Below are positions 33,820 to 43,522 of a stretch of DNA of 64,000 bases, piece by piece (the stretch's first letter is position 1; every line of letters starts with the position of its first letter). The notes below the pieces were generated by a model that was given only the letters and a program-made list of their open reading frames with translations, was not told the origin of the DNA and ran no database searches. The translations under genes were made by a program, and so were the position numbers. This DNA is from Desulfobulbus oligotrophicus (GTDB lineage Bacteria; Desulfobacterota; Desulfobulbia; Desulfobulbales; Desulfobulbaceae): the NCBI RefSeq assembly GCF_016446285.1, contig NZ_CP054140.1, forward strand, positions 2,461,501 to 2,525,500, written 5' to 3'.

Positions 33820-35214
33820 ATGAACATGCCATACACCAGCAAGATGATCCCGCCGCAAAATATCGAGGCAGAACAGGCTGTACTTGGAGCTGTCCTTCTT
33901 CAGGATAAAGCACTGTTAAAGATTGTTGAACTGTTAACCCCGAATGATTTTTATCGCGACGCGCACAAAACCATCTTTGCTGCAATGCTGGCGCTCTTTG
34001 AAAAACGTGAGCCCCATGATCTGATCACAGTGACGGGACTGCTCAGTGATCAACGCAAGCTCGAAGAAATCGGCGGGGCCTCTTACCTGGCATCCTTAAC
34101 GGATATTGTCCCATTAAGCGGCTCGCTGGTTCACCATGCCCATATTATCCGCAGAAAATCGATTTTACGGCGCCTGATCCAGACCACATCCGAGGTTGCT
34201 GCCCGTTGTTATGATGCCCAGGACGATATTGAAACCCTGGTTGATGAGGCGGAAAAAACAATCTTCGAAATAGCCCACTCCAACAAGGGGCAGGGGTTTC
34301 AATCTATGTCAACGGTGGTACCGCGGGCATTTGAACGCATCACCAGACTCTTTGATCAAGAGGGGAACATCACCGGTATCGCCACCGGCTATGAAGAAAT
34401 CGACCGTATGACCGCCGGGCTTCAACCTGCAGAACTGATTGTCCTGGCCGCCCGACCCTCCATGGGAAAAACCGCTTTGGCTATGAATATCGTCCAGCAT
34501 GTCGCTGTGATCAACAAAGTAGCGGTGGCGGTCTTCAGCCTGGAGATGTCAAACGAAGCGCTGGTTTTACGTATGCTCTGCTCTCTGGGTCATATCGACT
34601 CCCAGCGGATACGTACCGGCAAACTCCATACCAATGACTGGCCGAAACTGACCAGAGCCACCGGCATGCTGTCGGATGCACCGATTTTTATCGATGACAC
34701 CGCCGGCCTCACGGTCCTTGAAATGCGGGCCAAAGCCCGTCGCCTTAAGGCTGAGCACAACTTGGGCCTTGTTGTTGTCGACTATCTGCAACTGATGCAA
34801 GGCAAGAACAGTGCGGAGAATCGTGCCCAGGAGATTGCGGATATCTCCCGCTCACTTAAAGCCATGGCCAAGGAGCTCGATGTACCGGTACTGGCCTTGT
34901 CACAGCTGAACCGCAGCCTGGAAAATCGGACCGACAAACGCCCGCAACTTGCGGATTTGCGGGAATCAGGCGCCATTGAACAGGACGCCGATGTCATCAT
35001 GTTCATTTACCGTGATGAGGTGTACAATCGTGCCGACGACAACCCCAACCGCGGCATTGCGGAAATCATTGTCGGTAAACAGCGTAATGGCCCCACCGGA
35101 GTTGTCAAACTTACATTTCTCGGTGAATACACCTCCTTTGAAAATTACAGCAACCGTTTTCCCGGGGCTCCTTATCAACCCGAGCACACCTTAACAGATG
35201 CCGATCTCAACTAA
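33820..35214 (+). CDS. dnaB: Replicative DNA helicase
   Basis: 464 residues: N-terminal DnaG-interacting domain ([18 protein letters not shown]), a linker helix and the RecA-like motor with Walker [14 protein letters not shown], Walker [11 protein letters not shown] and the arginine-finger region ([15 protein letters not shown]). Ring-shaped hexameric 5'-3' helicase of the replication fork. ATG 33820 or 33826 is the start. leuS follows after 14 bases. No intein is seen. Confidence 0.96.
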   Translation: MNMPYTSKMIPPQNIEAEQAVLGAVLLQDKALLKIVELLTPNDFYRDAHKTIFAAMLALFEKREPHDLITVTGLLSDQRKLEEIGGASYLASLTDIVPLSGSLVHHAHIIRRKSILRRLIQTTSEVAARCYDAQDDIETLVDEAEKTIFEIAHSNKGQGFQSMSTVVPRAFERITRLFDQEGNITGIATGYEEIDRMTAGLQPAELIVLAARPSMGKTALAMNIVQHVAVINKVAVAVFSLEMSNEALVLRMLCSLGHIDSQRIRTGKLHTNDWPKLTRATGMLSDAPIFIDDTAGLTVLEMRAKARRLKAEHNLGLVVVDYLQLMQGKNSAENRAQEIADISRSLKAMAKELDVPVLALSQLNRSLENRTDKRPQLADLRESGAIEQDADVIMFIYRDEVYNRADDNPNRGIAEIIVGKQRNGPTGVVKLTFLGEYTSFENYSNRFPGAPYQPEHTLTDADLN

Positions 35215-35228
35215 ACAACACAAACACC

Positions 35229-37712
35229 ATGTCATCGACTACTCAACTCAACGATAAATACGACTTTAAAACCATTGAAAACCGTTGGCAGCAGCGATGG
35301 GAAACTGAAAAAACATACAAGGTTGACCACCGCTCCGACGCTCCGAAATACTATGTCCTTGAGATGTTTCCCTACCCTTCCGGCCGGATTCACATGGGGC
35401 ATGTCCGCAACTACTCTATTGGTGATGTTATTGCCCGTTACAAACGTATGCAGGGGTTTAATGTGCTCCATCCCATGGGCTGGGATGCCTTCGGACTGCC
35501 TGCTGAAAATGCCGCCATGAAAGTCGGGGTTCATCCGGCCGCATGGACCTACGACAACATCGAGTATATGCGCAATCAGCTCAAGGCCATGGGCCTGAGC
35601 TATGACTGGGACCGGGAACTGGCAACCTGCCGGCCCGAGTATTACCGCTGGGAACAGCAACTTTTTCTCAAGATGCTGGAACACGGTCTTATTTACCGCA
35701 AAGAGACGAGTGTCAACTGGTGCGATGACTGTCAGACCGTACTCGCCCGTGAACAGGTCATTGATGGAACATGCTGGCGCTGTGATCAGGCGGTTGTCCC
35801 TAAACTCATGCATGGCTGGTTCTTTAAAATTACAGACTATGCTGAAGAGCTGCTCAATGATCTGGATACGCTTACCGGATGGCCTGAAAAGGTGGTCACC
35901 ATGCAACGGAACTGGATCGGTAAGAGTGTCGGTCTTCTCTGTGATTTTCCAATAGAAGACAGCGACCGGACGCTCAGTATCTTCACCACCAGACCTGACA
36001 CGATCTTTGGTGTCACCTTTATGTCGCTGGCTCCCGAACATCCCCTGATTACCGGCCTTATGCAGGGTAAGCCGCAGGAACAGGCAGTCACCGCCTTTAT
36101 ACAGGAAACCATACTGACAAAACAGCGTGCAACTCCTGATCAGGAGCTTGAGAAACAGGGCGTATTTACCGGAAGTTACTGTATCAACCCGTTTACCGGG
36201 GAACGAATTCCCATCTATGTGGCAAACTTTGTTCTCATGGAATACGGAACCGGTGCGGTTATGGCGGTGCCGGCACATGATCAACGGGATTTTGAATTTG
36301 CTCAAAAATACGGTCTGCCGATTAAAGTGGTTATCCAACCAGAGGGAGAGCTGCTTGAGCCCTCGACGATGACTGCGGCGATAGAAGAACCGGGGATCCT
36401 GGTTTCTTCAGGAGAATTCAGTGGTCTTGATTCACAGACTGCCCAGAAAGCCATCATAGCTGCAGCTCAACAACAGGGATGTGGTCGTCCCCATGTGACC
36501 TATCGTCTCCGTGACTGGGGGATCTCCCGTCAACGCTACTGGGGAACACCGATACCAGTGGTGCACTGTGACCGATGCGGTATCGTACCTTTACCAGAGT
36601 CTGCGCTACCGATTCTTCTCCCCGGTGCAGACACAGCCACCGGTGACCATGCCCCTCTGCATCAGCAGCCGGAGTTTATTGCCACTGTCTGCCCGCAGTG
36701 TAATCAAAGCGCCCGAAGAGAAACCGACACCCTGGACACCTTTGTTGAATCGTCCTGGTATTTTGTTCGCTACACCAACCCTGCCCTCAGTACCGCACCC
36801 ATTGATACAGAGGCCGCTGCCTACTGGCTGCCGGTCGACCAGTATATCGGTGGTGTTGAACATGCCATCCTTCACCTGCTTTATGCCCGTTTTTTCACCA
36901 AAATGCTGCGGGACCTCGGGTATCTCACCATTGATGAACCCTTCAGTCATCTGTTAACCCAGGGAATGGTCATTAAAGACGGGGCCAAGATGTCCAAGTC
37001 CAAGGGTAACGTCGTTGACCCGAACGAACTCATTGAACAGTACGGAGCAGATACGGTGCGTCTTTTTTCACTGTTTGCCGCACCGCCTGAACGGGATCTT
37101 GAGTGGAACGACCAGGGTGTTGAAGGTGCATCTCGTTTTTTAAACCGGGTGTATCGTCTGGTGACCGGCAATGTTGACTGTTTTACACATCCAGCAGCAA
37201 TCAACCTGGCAGCCCTGAATACAGCCTCCCGTACTCTCCACCGCAAAACCCACCAGACAATCCGTCGGGTAACGGAAAGTATTGAGAGCGACTTCCACTT
37301 CAACACTGCCATCTCCAGAATCATGGAGCTGGTCAACCAGGCTGCGGCAACCACCGAGGAACCCATTGATCAGGCCGTACTGCGTGAGGCCCTGGAAACG
37401 GTTCTCACTTTGCTCTTTCCCATGGCCCCGCACATCTGTGAGGAACTCTGGCAACTTGCCGGACACGCGGATCTGCTCGAAAACATGGTCTGGCCCGCCT
37501 TTGACAGCGAAGCGGCAAAAGAAGATGAAATAACGGTTGTTGTACAGATAAACGGCAAGATACGTTCAAAACTTCAGGTCCCTGCAGACACTGACAACCA
37601 GACGCTGGAACGGCTTGCCATGGACGATGAAAAAATCGCTCAGCTGACCGGTCAGAATAAACCGAAAAAGATTATCGTTGTCCCCAAAAAACTGGTCAAC
37701 ATTGTTCTTTGA
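35229..37712 (+). CDS. leuS: Leucine-tRNA ligase
   Basis: 827 residues, class [15 protein letters not shown] (HIGH motif), the CP1 editing domain with the TTRPDT element and [29 protein letters not shown] (KMSKS) and a C-terminal anticodon/tRNA-binding region ending [13 protein letters not shown]. Charges tRNA-Leu and edits other aliphatic amino acids. Starts 14 bases after dnaB; lptE follows, an order seen in many Gram-negatives. Confidence 0.97.
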   Translation: MSSTTQLNDKYDFKTIENRWQQRWETEKTYKVDHRSDAPKYYVLEMFPYPSGRIHMGHVRNYSIGDVIARYKRMQGFNVLHPMGWDAFGLPAENAAMKVGVHPAAWTYDNIEYMRNQLKAMGLSYDWDRELATCRPEYYRWEQQLFLKMLEHGLIYRKETSVNWCDDCQTVLAREQVIDGTCWRCDQAVVPKLMHGWFFKITDYAEELLNDLDTLTGWPEKVVTMQRNWIGKSVGLLCDFPIEDSDRTLSIFTTRPDTIFGVTFMSLAPEHPLITGLMQGKPQEQAVTAFIQETILTKQRATPDQELEKQGVFTGSYCINPFTGERIPIYVANFVLMEYGTGAVMAVPAHDQRDFEFAQKYGLPIKVVIQPEGELLEPSTMTAAIEEPGILVSSGEFSGLDSQTAQKAIIAAAQQQGCGRPHVTYRLRDWGISRQRYWGTPIPVVHCDRCGIVPLPESALPILLPGADTATGDHAPLHQQPEFIATVCPQCNQSARRETDTLDTFVESSWYFVRYTNPALSTAPIDTEAAAYWLPVDQYIGGVEHAILHLLYARFFTKMLRDLGYLTIDEPFSHLLTQGMVIKDGAKMSKSKGNVVDPNELIEQYGADTVRLFSLFAAPPERDLEWNDQGVEGASRFLNRVYRLVTGNVDCFTHPAAINLAALNTASRTLHRKTHQTIRRVTESIESDFHFNTAISRIMELVNQAAATTEEPIDQAVLREALETVLTLLFPMAPHICEELWQLAGHADLLENMVWPAFDSEAAKEDEITVVVQINGKIRSKLQVPADTDNQTLERLAMDDEKIAQLTGQNKPKKIIVVPKKLVNIVL

Positions 37713-37777
37713 CAACGCTTTTCTTCATGCGTGTTGACAGGCAAAGACTATAATCAGAATAAGAGCCCGGAAATATC

Positions 37778-38305
37778 ATGCCTAAACTGATGCGATGCAC
37801 ATGGATGACAGTCGTCCTTACACTCCTCCTCTTGTATGGATGCGGATATTATTTTCCCTATGCCTCTGAAGGAGAACAACGGGTTATCTATATGCCGGCC
37901 TGGTCAAACCGAACCAACAAACTCGGGCTTGACATGAAAATTTACCAGTCACTGACCCGTTGGTTTCAAAAGTCTGCCTCCATTTCCCTCACACGGGAAA
38001 AAAGCCGTGCAGATTTTGTCCTGAGCGGTGAAATCCTTGTCGTTGAACTGCCCAGTGTCTCCTGGGACAATATCTCTGAAGTAACCGGCAGCAAGATCAA
38101 CCTGTTTGTACGCTGGGCACTGAAAGATCAGAAATCAGGCACGATTCTCTGGGAAGTGCCCAGAAAACTCTACACTGAAGACTATAAGGTGGCGACATCG
38201 ATCATGGCCACTGAAGACGAAGCCCTGGAAAAGATAATTGATGATATGTCCGAAGATATCTATTTAGGCGCCCTGAAAAGAATTCGAAAACAATCTCATC
38301 CGTAA
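37778..38305 (+). CDS. lptE: LPS-assembly lipoprotein LptE
   Basis: 175 residues with a lipoprotein signal: hydrophobic TVVLTLLLLYGCGYYF with lipobox Cys near residue 22. The body (YMPAWSNRT, QSLTRWFQ, DFVLSGEI, TEDEALEKIIDDMSEDI) fits the LptE family. It would plug the LptD barrel in the outer membrane to deliver LPS. Its place after leuS matches LptE in other Gram-negatives. Sequence conservation is low in this family, so the call rests partly on context. Confidence 0.78.
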   Translation: MPKLMRCTWMTVVLTLLLLYGCGYYFPYASEGEQRVIYMPAWSNRTNKLGLDMKIYQSLTRWFQKSASISLTREKSRADFVLSGEILVVELPSVSWDNISEVTGSKINLFVRWALKDQKSGTILWEVPRKLYTEDYKVATSIMATEDEALEKIIDDMSEDIYLGALKRIRKQSHP

Positions 38306-38323
38306 ATAGACATCTTCTGCTCC

Positions 38324-38368
38324 TTGCAGCTCATCTGATGGAAAGATGTTCCGTCAAATGAGCTGCAA
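38324..38368 (+). promoter_or_regulatory. Long hairpin upstream of the dihydrouridine synthase gene
   Basis: TTGCAGCTCAT (38324-38334) pairs with ATGAGCTGCAA (38358-38368), and inner TGA/TCA and GGAA/TTCC pairs extend the stem with a five-base loop. No T-run follows, so it is not a standard terminator; it ends 17 bases before the ATG. Confidence 0.55.
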
Positions 38369-38385
38369 CAGCTTTACCGCCACCT

Positions 38386-39348
38386 ATGACACCCTCTCCT
38401 GCCAGACTTCCATCCCTGACGATTGGTTCTGTTCAGCTTTCTCCCGGATTACTTCTGGCACCGCTGGCCGGATACACTGATCTTCCCTTTCGTCTACTCT
38501 GTAAAGAAAACGGGGCAAGCTGCTGTGTCTCTGAAATGGTCAGCAGTCATGGCCTGACGTTCGCACAGCAAAATACCCGCGATCTTCTTCAAACCATTGT
38601 CACCGAGCGCCCCTTTGCCGTCCAGCTGTTCGGCAACAACGCTGAGCTGATGGGTCGTGCAGCCGCCATTGTCTCCGAATGCCCCGTTGATCTGATCGAT
38701 ATCAATATGGGGTGTCCGGTACGAAAGGTTGTCAAAAAAGGATGCGGAGCAGCACTCATGAAGGATCTGCATCTGGCTGAAAGCATCATCCAGAGCGTTT
38801 GTGCCCAGACATCCCTGCCGGTAACAGTGAAGTTCCGCAGCGGGTGGACAGAGTCAACCATCAATGCGCCGGAGTTTGCCGCCATGACTGAAGCCGCTGG
38901 TGCGGCTGCCGTCATTGTCCATGGCCGGACCTGGGCACAGGGCTTTGGGGGATATGCTGATTGGGAGATTATTAAAAAAGTGAAGGAGGCTGTCACTATT
39001 CCCGTCATCGGTAACGGCGATGTGCACTCTTGTACAGACGGCCTTGCCATGATACAGACAACCGGATGTGATGGCGTCATGGTCGGTCGAGCCGCCCTTG
39101 GCAACCCCTGGCTGTTCTCCGGATCAGAAAAACCGGCCACACTGGCCGCCCGCCTCCCTCTGATCAAACGTTATCTGCAGTTGGCACAACAGTTCCTTCC
39201 TGTGAACAGAGTCCTGTTCAGGGTGAAGCTGCAGGTTGTCAAATTTCTTACCGGATTACCCGGAGCTACCCGTATGCGCCTTGCAGTGATTGATTGTACA
39301 AATATTGAAGAGCTGACCGGGTTTCTCGATCAATTGGCAGAGCAGTAA
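38386..39348 (+). CDS. tRNA-dihydrouridine synthase
   Basis: 320-residue FMN enzyme of the Dus family: LLAPLAGYTDLPFR, VQLFGNNAELM, DINMGCPVRKVVKKGCGAALM (catalytic Cys in the MGCP segment), VTVKFRSGW, VHGRT and IGNGDVHSC. It reduces uridines in tRNA D-loops with NADPH. Closest to DusB by the look of these motifs, but the subtype is not certain. It ends 12 bases before a convergent Sel1-repeat gene. Confidence 0.92.
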   Translation: MTPSPARLPSLTIGSVQLSPGLLLAPLAGYTDLPFRLLCKENGASCCVSEMVSSHGLTFAQQNTRDLLQTIVTERPFAVQLFGNNAELMGRAAAIVSECPVDLIDINMGCPVRKVVKKGCGAALMKDLHLAESIIQSVCAQTSLPVTVKFRSGWTESTINAPEFAAMTEAAGAAAVIVHGRTWAQGFGGYADWEIIKKVKEAVTIPVIGNGDVHSCTDGLAMIQTTGCDGVMVGRAALGNPWLFSGSEKPATLAARLPLIKRYLQLAQQFLPVNRVLFRVKLQVVKFLTGLPGATRMRLAVIDCTNIEELTGFLDQLAEQ

Positions 39349-39360
39349 CAGATGCGATCT

Positions 39361-40167
39361 TTACTTCTCTGGTGTCGGGGCTATACTTCCGGGTTCGGCA
39401 ACATGTTCCACCCGGCGATACAGTTCAAGGGAAAGGGCCTGGGCCCGGTTGAGTTCCTCCCAGGACATCTCCATCATAAGATTGTTTCGATTTATTGAGG
39501 CAGTGGTATTTCCCCGGCTGGCTGCCAGTGAATACCAGGCATATCCCTTAGCCCTGTCCCTCTCAGCGCCGACGCCGGTGGCATACATCAGACCGGTGTT
39601 CGCCTGGGCCACAACATCTCCCTGATAGGCTGCCCGTTCATACAGTTGCAAAGCCTTTTGATAGTCAGGCACACCGCCCAGGCCGTGATAGTACAGATAG
39701 GCCAGATCATTTTGTGCTGTCACATTGCCGTTCTGGGCAGCCTTGCTCAGCCATTTTTCGGCCTCAAAGTAGTTCTGTGGAACCGCGTTACCGCGCAGGT
39801 ACATGGCCCCGATAATACCCAATGACTCAGGCGACACCTTGCCCTGCTCCGCCGCCTTCAACAACCATTTAAAGCCATTGTGTCTATCCGGTTTCTCTTT
39901 GCCCTGCCCCTGATACAACATACCGCCAAAAATAAACTGCGCCTCGGCATCACCTCGCTCCGCAGCCTGCTGATACAACAGCAGGGCCCGCTCATAACTG
40001 ACCGGCTCCCCTTTCCCGTAATACGCACGGTACGCCTGGGCTTTAAGCTTCTTGGCAATATCGTCGCCATACCCTTCCGCAGCTGTGAACAGACCTGCCG
40101 TCATCAGCAACAGAACAAGTATCTTGAGCAACCGTCGTTGTTCAGACATAAAAAACGAATCTGTCAT
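39361..40167 (-). CDS. Sel1-repeat (TPR-like) secreted protein
   Basis: 268 residues with an N-terminal hydrophobic signal (LLKILVLLLMTAGLFTAAEG) and about five Sel1 repeats such as AAERGDAEAQFIFGGMLYQG and AAQNGNVTAQNDLAYLYYHG. Sel1 proteins are scaffold or adaptor proteins, here probably periplasmic. ATG 40149 is an alternative start. It lies downstream of the AAA+/VWA pair on the same strand, with an 80-base gap. Confidence 0.85.
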   Translation of the reverse strand: MTDSFFMSEQRRLLKILVLLLMTAGLFTAAEGYGDDIAKKLKAQAYRAYYGKGEPVSYERALLLYQQAAERGDAEAQFIFGGMLYQGQGKEKPDRHNGFKWLLKAAEQGKVSPESLGIIGAMYLRGNAVPQNYFEAEKWLSKAAQNGNVTAQNDLAYLYYHGLGGVPDYQKALQLYERAAYQGDVVAQANTGLMYATGVGAERDRAKGYAWYSLAASRGNTTASINRNNLMMEMSWEELNRAQALSLELYRRVEHVAEPGSIAPTPEK

Positions 40168-40248
40168 TTTCGGTTATACAGCAAATTCTGCCAAGGGCTC
40201 CACCACCATCTCCTGGATAACACGATCCTCTCACTGTCGATCATGGTA

Positions 40249-42522
40249 TCAGCTGGTAAGGGTCCGATAGATCTCCGACATCCGGGAAGGCAGCTGATTG
40301 ATCTTGTCGATGAAGATGTAGTTCACCTCACCATACATATGGGCCATGTACTCATGGGCCTGGCGATCAATGGTGATACAAAAGGGATGGATCCCCATGG
40401 CTTTCGCCTCCAGCAGCGCGTGGCGGGTATCTTCAATGGCATACTCACCCTTATAGTCATCATAGTCCTCGGGCTTGCCATCGGAAAGGACTATCAGCAG
40501 TCGTACCTTGGCCTCAACCTTGGCAAACAATGAACTGACATGACGGATAGCCGGTGCCATGCGGGTGTACTCACGCGGACCGATGGCACTGATTCGCTGT
40601 CGGACTGTCTGGGAATAGCGTTCTTCCAGTCGTTTTATCGGAAAAATCTCACAGCGTAATCGTCGCATCCCGGAGAAACCGTAAATAGCGTACCGATCGT
40701 TCAAGACCTCCATAGCCTCACAGATAAGAACCAGGGCCTCCTTAATCGATTGCCCGACCCAGCCGGCTGTGGAGTTGGACATATCCACCAGAAAAGAGGC
40801 GGCAATATCACGCTGATCACGGGCCAGCCGGATAAACAGACGGTCTGACGGCGGATGGCCGGCGCGGACATCGGCCAGCGATTCCACCAGGGCATCAAAG
40901 TCAATATCATCACCGTCGCGCTGTCTTCGTATAAACCGTTCGCTGGTTTGCAGCAGTTCAAACTGATACCGCAGTCGACGGATCTGTCCCCGATACTTTT
41001 TCAGGGTCTGCTCGATAAACGTATTGTGGACGGGCGCCAGTTCCTTCTCCGTGACAACGCACCAGTTTTTCCGAAAACCTTTCCGCCGGTAATCCCATTC
41101 ATCATACACAGCCGGTTCAACAGTCTTCTCCTCTGTTTTTGCATCAGCAGGACCACGGGACAGACGAGAGAAGAGCTGTCCTGATTTTCCAACCCCCGAG
41201 GCACTGCTCGCCTGCTCAACCACCCCGCTTTTGCCGGAAGATTCCTGATCAGCTGCCTGTTCAGACGGCTGTGACTCGCTGTTATCAATCCGCTGCGCCA
41301 GGGAATGCAGGAAAGGCGGTAACTGTTCCCATGCACTGTCCGTGTCAATGACCAGGGCCGTATCCGCAGCCTCCTGTCCGGCGGTATTCCCGGGTTCGAG
41401 ATGCGGTTGGGTCGTCTTGTTCACCTTTGGCGGGAGCTGGGCTTTCATGGTCATCATGAGGCGCAACTCCTTATCAGTCTGCTCTTTTGCGCCCAGGTTA
41501 CGCATCTCCTGCAAGCGCATAATCCCTTGAAAGAGAAGAGGGCTGGTGCCGGTAAACACTTCAGTTGCCGGAACAAGAGGCATCAGCTCACGTACCGCTT
41601 CCAAGCTGACCAGGTTATCCACCTCCTCTTCTTGATATCGCTGCATCAGGGCAACAGCCCGAGCAAGCAGCGGTGAAGAAGACGATACCGGCCACTGGCC
41701 CCGCAACAGGCCTCGCTGCAGCCAATCAAGCAGATTCAGCTGTGACGAATCATCACCGGTCAGTGGCAGCAACGGCAGAATAACCCCGGCTTCCCGCATC
41801 AGCCCCGGTAGCTCGTGACGCAAAAAGTTGAGTACTCGTGCTGTTTCAAAAATATGGTAGAGGCTGCGAGCTTTTTCCGGTTCTGAGAATCCAGAAAAGA
41901 AGCGATCCAATGGATGAGCGCTCTTCCGGGTTACCTCCAGCCACTGTGGTGCGGTGTACATCCCGCTGCTGAGAGAAGCCCACTGAAAAGAGACAATCAG
42001 TTTATAAAGAAAAAAATTGTGCTCATGGGTCTGCAACACTCCAATCGTATTGGGCAGAAAGATGGATTCCGAGTCAGTCCCGACCTCGTCAGCGGCAACC
42101 AGGGGCATCTCTTTGCCGGCAAGACCATTGACATAAGGCTGCAGTCGAGAACGAACATCGAGCAGCCGCACGCCGCCCTCCCCGCGAAGCCGGCATGCAT
42201 ACTGCTGTTCCACATCCGCCATGAACAGTCGTGCCTCACGCAACCCCCCGGTCTCATAGCGATCCAAAAGGCTGTGCACCCAAAGGGAGAGTTCTTCAAC
42301 AGCAAGGCAACTAAGAGCAGGACCGGCGGCATTGAGATAAGCAAAGCAAAGCGAATGGGAGACCGGCCAGATCGCCGGCACCTGGGAAAAGATGCCGTCC
42401 AGATACTCGGCTTCATAGTCCAGTAACGGTTCCAGAGCAGCCTCAACATCCCATTCATTGGGCAGACTGGGGGCCACAAGCTGATAAAATTTTGTTTTCA
42501 GACTTTCCAGGTCCATTGGCAT
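40249..42522 (-). CDS. VWA-domain protein of the CbbO/NorD type
   Basis: 757 residues. The N-terminal half is helical without a known domain; the middle (about 370-470) is low-complexity and charged (SEQAADQESSGKSG); the C-terminal 200 residues form a von Willebrand A domain with the metal-site motif DMSNSTAGW and the later LIVLSDGKPEDYDDY. In known systems such proteins pair with a MoxR-type AAA+ ATPase (CbbQ, NorQ) to remodel or activate a metalloenzyme. Its ATG overlaps the stop of the AAA+ gene (TGATG). No Rubisco or NO-reductase genes are seen nearby. Confidence 0.85.
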   Translation of the reverse strand: MPMDLESLKTKFYQLVAPSLPNEWDVEAALEPLLDYEAEYLDGIFSQVPAIWPVSHSLCFAYLNAAGPALSCLAVEELSLWVHSLLDRYETGGLREARLFMADVEQQYACRLRGEGGVRLLDVRSRLQPYVNGLAGKEMPLVAADEVGTDSESIFLPNTIGVLQTHEHNFFLYKLIVSFQWASLSSGMYTAPQWLEVTRKSAHPLDRFFSGFSEPEKARSLYHIFETARVLNFLRHELPGLMREAGVILPLLPLTGDDSSQLNLLDWLQRGLLRGQWPVSSSSPLLARAVALMQRYQEEEVDNLVSLEAVRELMPLVPATEVFTGTSPLLFQGIMRLQEMRNLGAKEQTDKELRLMMTMKAQLPPKVNKTTQPHLEPGNTAGQEAADTALVIDTDSAWEQLPPFLHSLAQRIDNSESQPSEQAADQESSGKSGVVEQASSASGVGKSGQLFSRLSRGPADAKTEEKTVEPAVYDEWDYRRKGFRKNWCVVTEKELAPVHNTFIEQTLKKYRGQIRRLRYQFELLQTSERFIRRQRDGDDIDFDALVESLADVRAGHPPSDRLFIRLARDQRDIAASFLVDMSNSTAGWVGQSIKEALVLICEAMEVLNDRYAIYGFSGMRRLRCEIFPIKRLEERYSQTVRQRISAIGPREYTRMAPAIRHVSSLFAKVEAKVRLLIVLSDGKPEDYDDYKGEYAIEDTRHALLEAKAMGIHPFCITIDRQAHEYMAHMYGEVNYIFIDKINQLPSRMSEIYRTLTS

Positions 42523-43334
42523 CAGAACAGAGAGCTGACCATCTCATCAAGTGCTGCAAGTAATTCCCGATCATCTGTGAGAGCTTCACTGATCGCGGCA
42601 CGACAGGCGGTTTTGACCTCTATGCCCCGACCGATGAGCTGACCGGCCAGGATCAGCAATCGCGTCGACGCACCTTCAACAAGTCCCGAATCCTTCAGAC
42701 CTCTGGTCATGACCGCCAACTTAACCAGAGACTTCGCCATCTCAGGTGCTAATCCTCCCTCCCTGCAGACAATCTCCACCTCTTTGTCAGGTTCGGGATA
42801 GTCGAAACTCAGGGCAACAAAGCGCTGTCGGGTGGAAGTTTTCAGATCTTTGAGCACACTCTGATACCCGGGATTGTAGGAGATGGCGAGCATGAACTCA
42901 GGAGGGGCTGTTAACAGTTCTCCCCGTTTTTCAATGGGCAGCTGCCGACGATCATCAGCTAGAGGATGGATAACAACGGTGGTGTCTTTCCGGGCCTCAA
43001 CGATCTCGTCCAGGTAGCAGATAGCTCCGGCTCGAACAGCCATGGTCAGAGGACCATCTGTCCACACCGCCTCACCTGAGCGGATCAGGTAACGGCCGAC
43101 CAGATCAGAGGTGGAAAGATCGTCATGGCACGATACCGTCACCAGCGGACGTTGCAAACGCCAGGCCAGATACTGCATAAACCGGGTTTTTCCGCATCCT
43201 GTCGGCCCTTTCAGTAACAGTGGTGTACCGTCATGGTAGGCTGCCTCAGCTATAGCGATTTCTTGCCCGGTGGATAAATAAAACGGTTCGGTGTCTATCT
43301 GATAGGCATCAAGATTCATACGAGGTGTTGGCAT
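42522..43334 (-). CDS. MoxR-type AAA+ ATPase of the CbbQ/NorQ type
   Basis: 270 residues: Walker A KGPTGCGKTRFM, the CbbQ/NorQ signature SCHDDLSTSDLVGRYL, Walker B YLDEIVEARKD and sensor ISYNPGYQ, then the C-terminal lid. ATG 43334 has AAGGAG five bases upstream and is better supported than a GTG at 43340. It forms one unit with the VWA protein; together they should make a chaperone-like complex whose client is unknown. Confidence 0.9.
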   Translation of the reverse strand: MPTPRMNLDAYQIDTEPFYLSTGQEIAIAEAAYHDGTPLLLKGPTGCGKTRFMQYLAWRLQRPLVTVSCHDDLSTSDLVGRYLIRSGEAVWTDGPLTMAVRAGAICYLDEIVEARKDTTVVIHPLADDRRQLPIEKRGELLTAPPEFMLAISYNPGYQSVLKDLKTSTRQRFVALSFDYPEPDKEVEIVCREGGLAPEMAKSLVKLAVMTRGLKDSGLVEGASTRLLILAGQLIGRGIEVKTACRAAISEALTDDRELLAALDEMVSSLF

Positions 43335-43420
43335 GATCACTCCTTATTGAGCAAGGGTTTCTGGCAATAATAAGAACAGCGCCGGCAAATGACAAGTCAC
43401 TCCTTTGCAGTGATTCTATT

Positions 43421-43440
43421 TGGTTATTGCGCAATAACCA
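43421..43440. promoter_or_regulatory. Perfect 20-bp palindrome (candidate operator)
   Basis: TGGTTATTGC followed directly by its complement GCAATAACCA. It sits between the divergent CbbQ-like gene (start 43334) and the PHP gene (start 43523), a typical operator position. Confidence 0.6.
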
Positions 43441-43453
43441 GTCCCTGAGTACA

Positions 43454-43487
43454 GTGTGTGGAGAAATCGAAACAACTGTCCACACAC
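43454..43487. promoter_or_regulatory. Second inverted repeat (GTGTGTGGA / TCCACACAC)
   Basis: GTGTGTGGA (43454-43462) and TCCACACAC (43479-43487) with a 16-base spacer. In RNA it would form a stem 35 bases before the PHP gene; in DNA it could be a regulator site. Confidence 0.5.
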
Positions 43488-43522
43488 GACATCCCTTCCC
43501 AGGTGCAGTTCAAAACCCCAGT

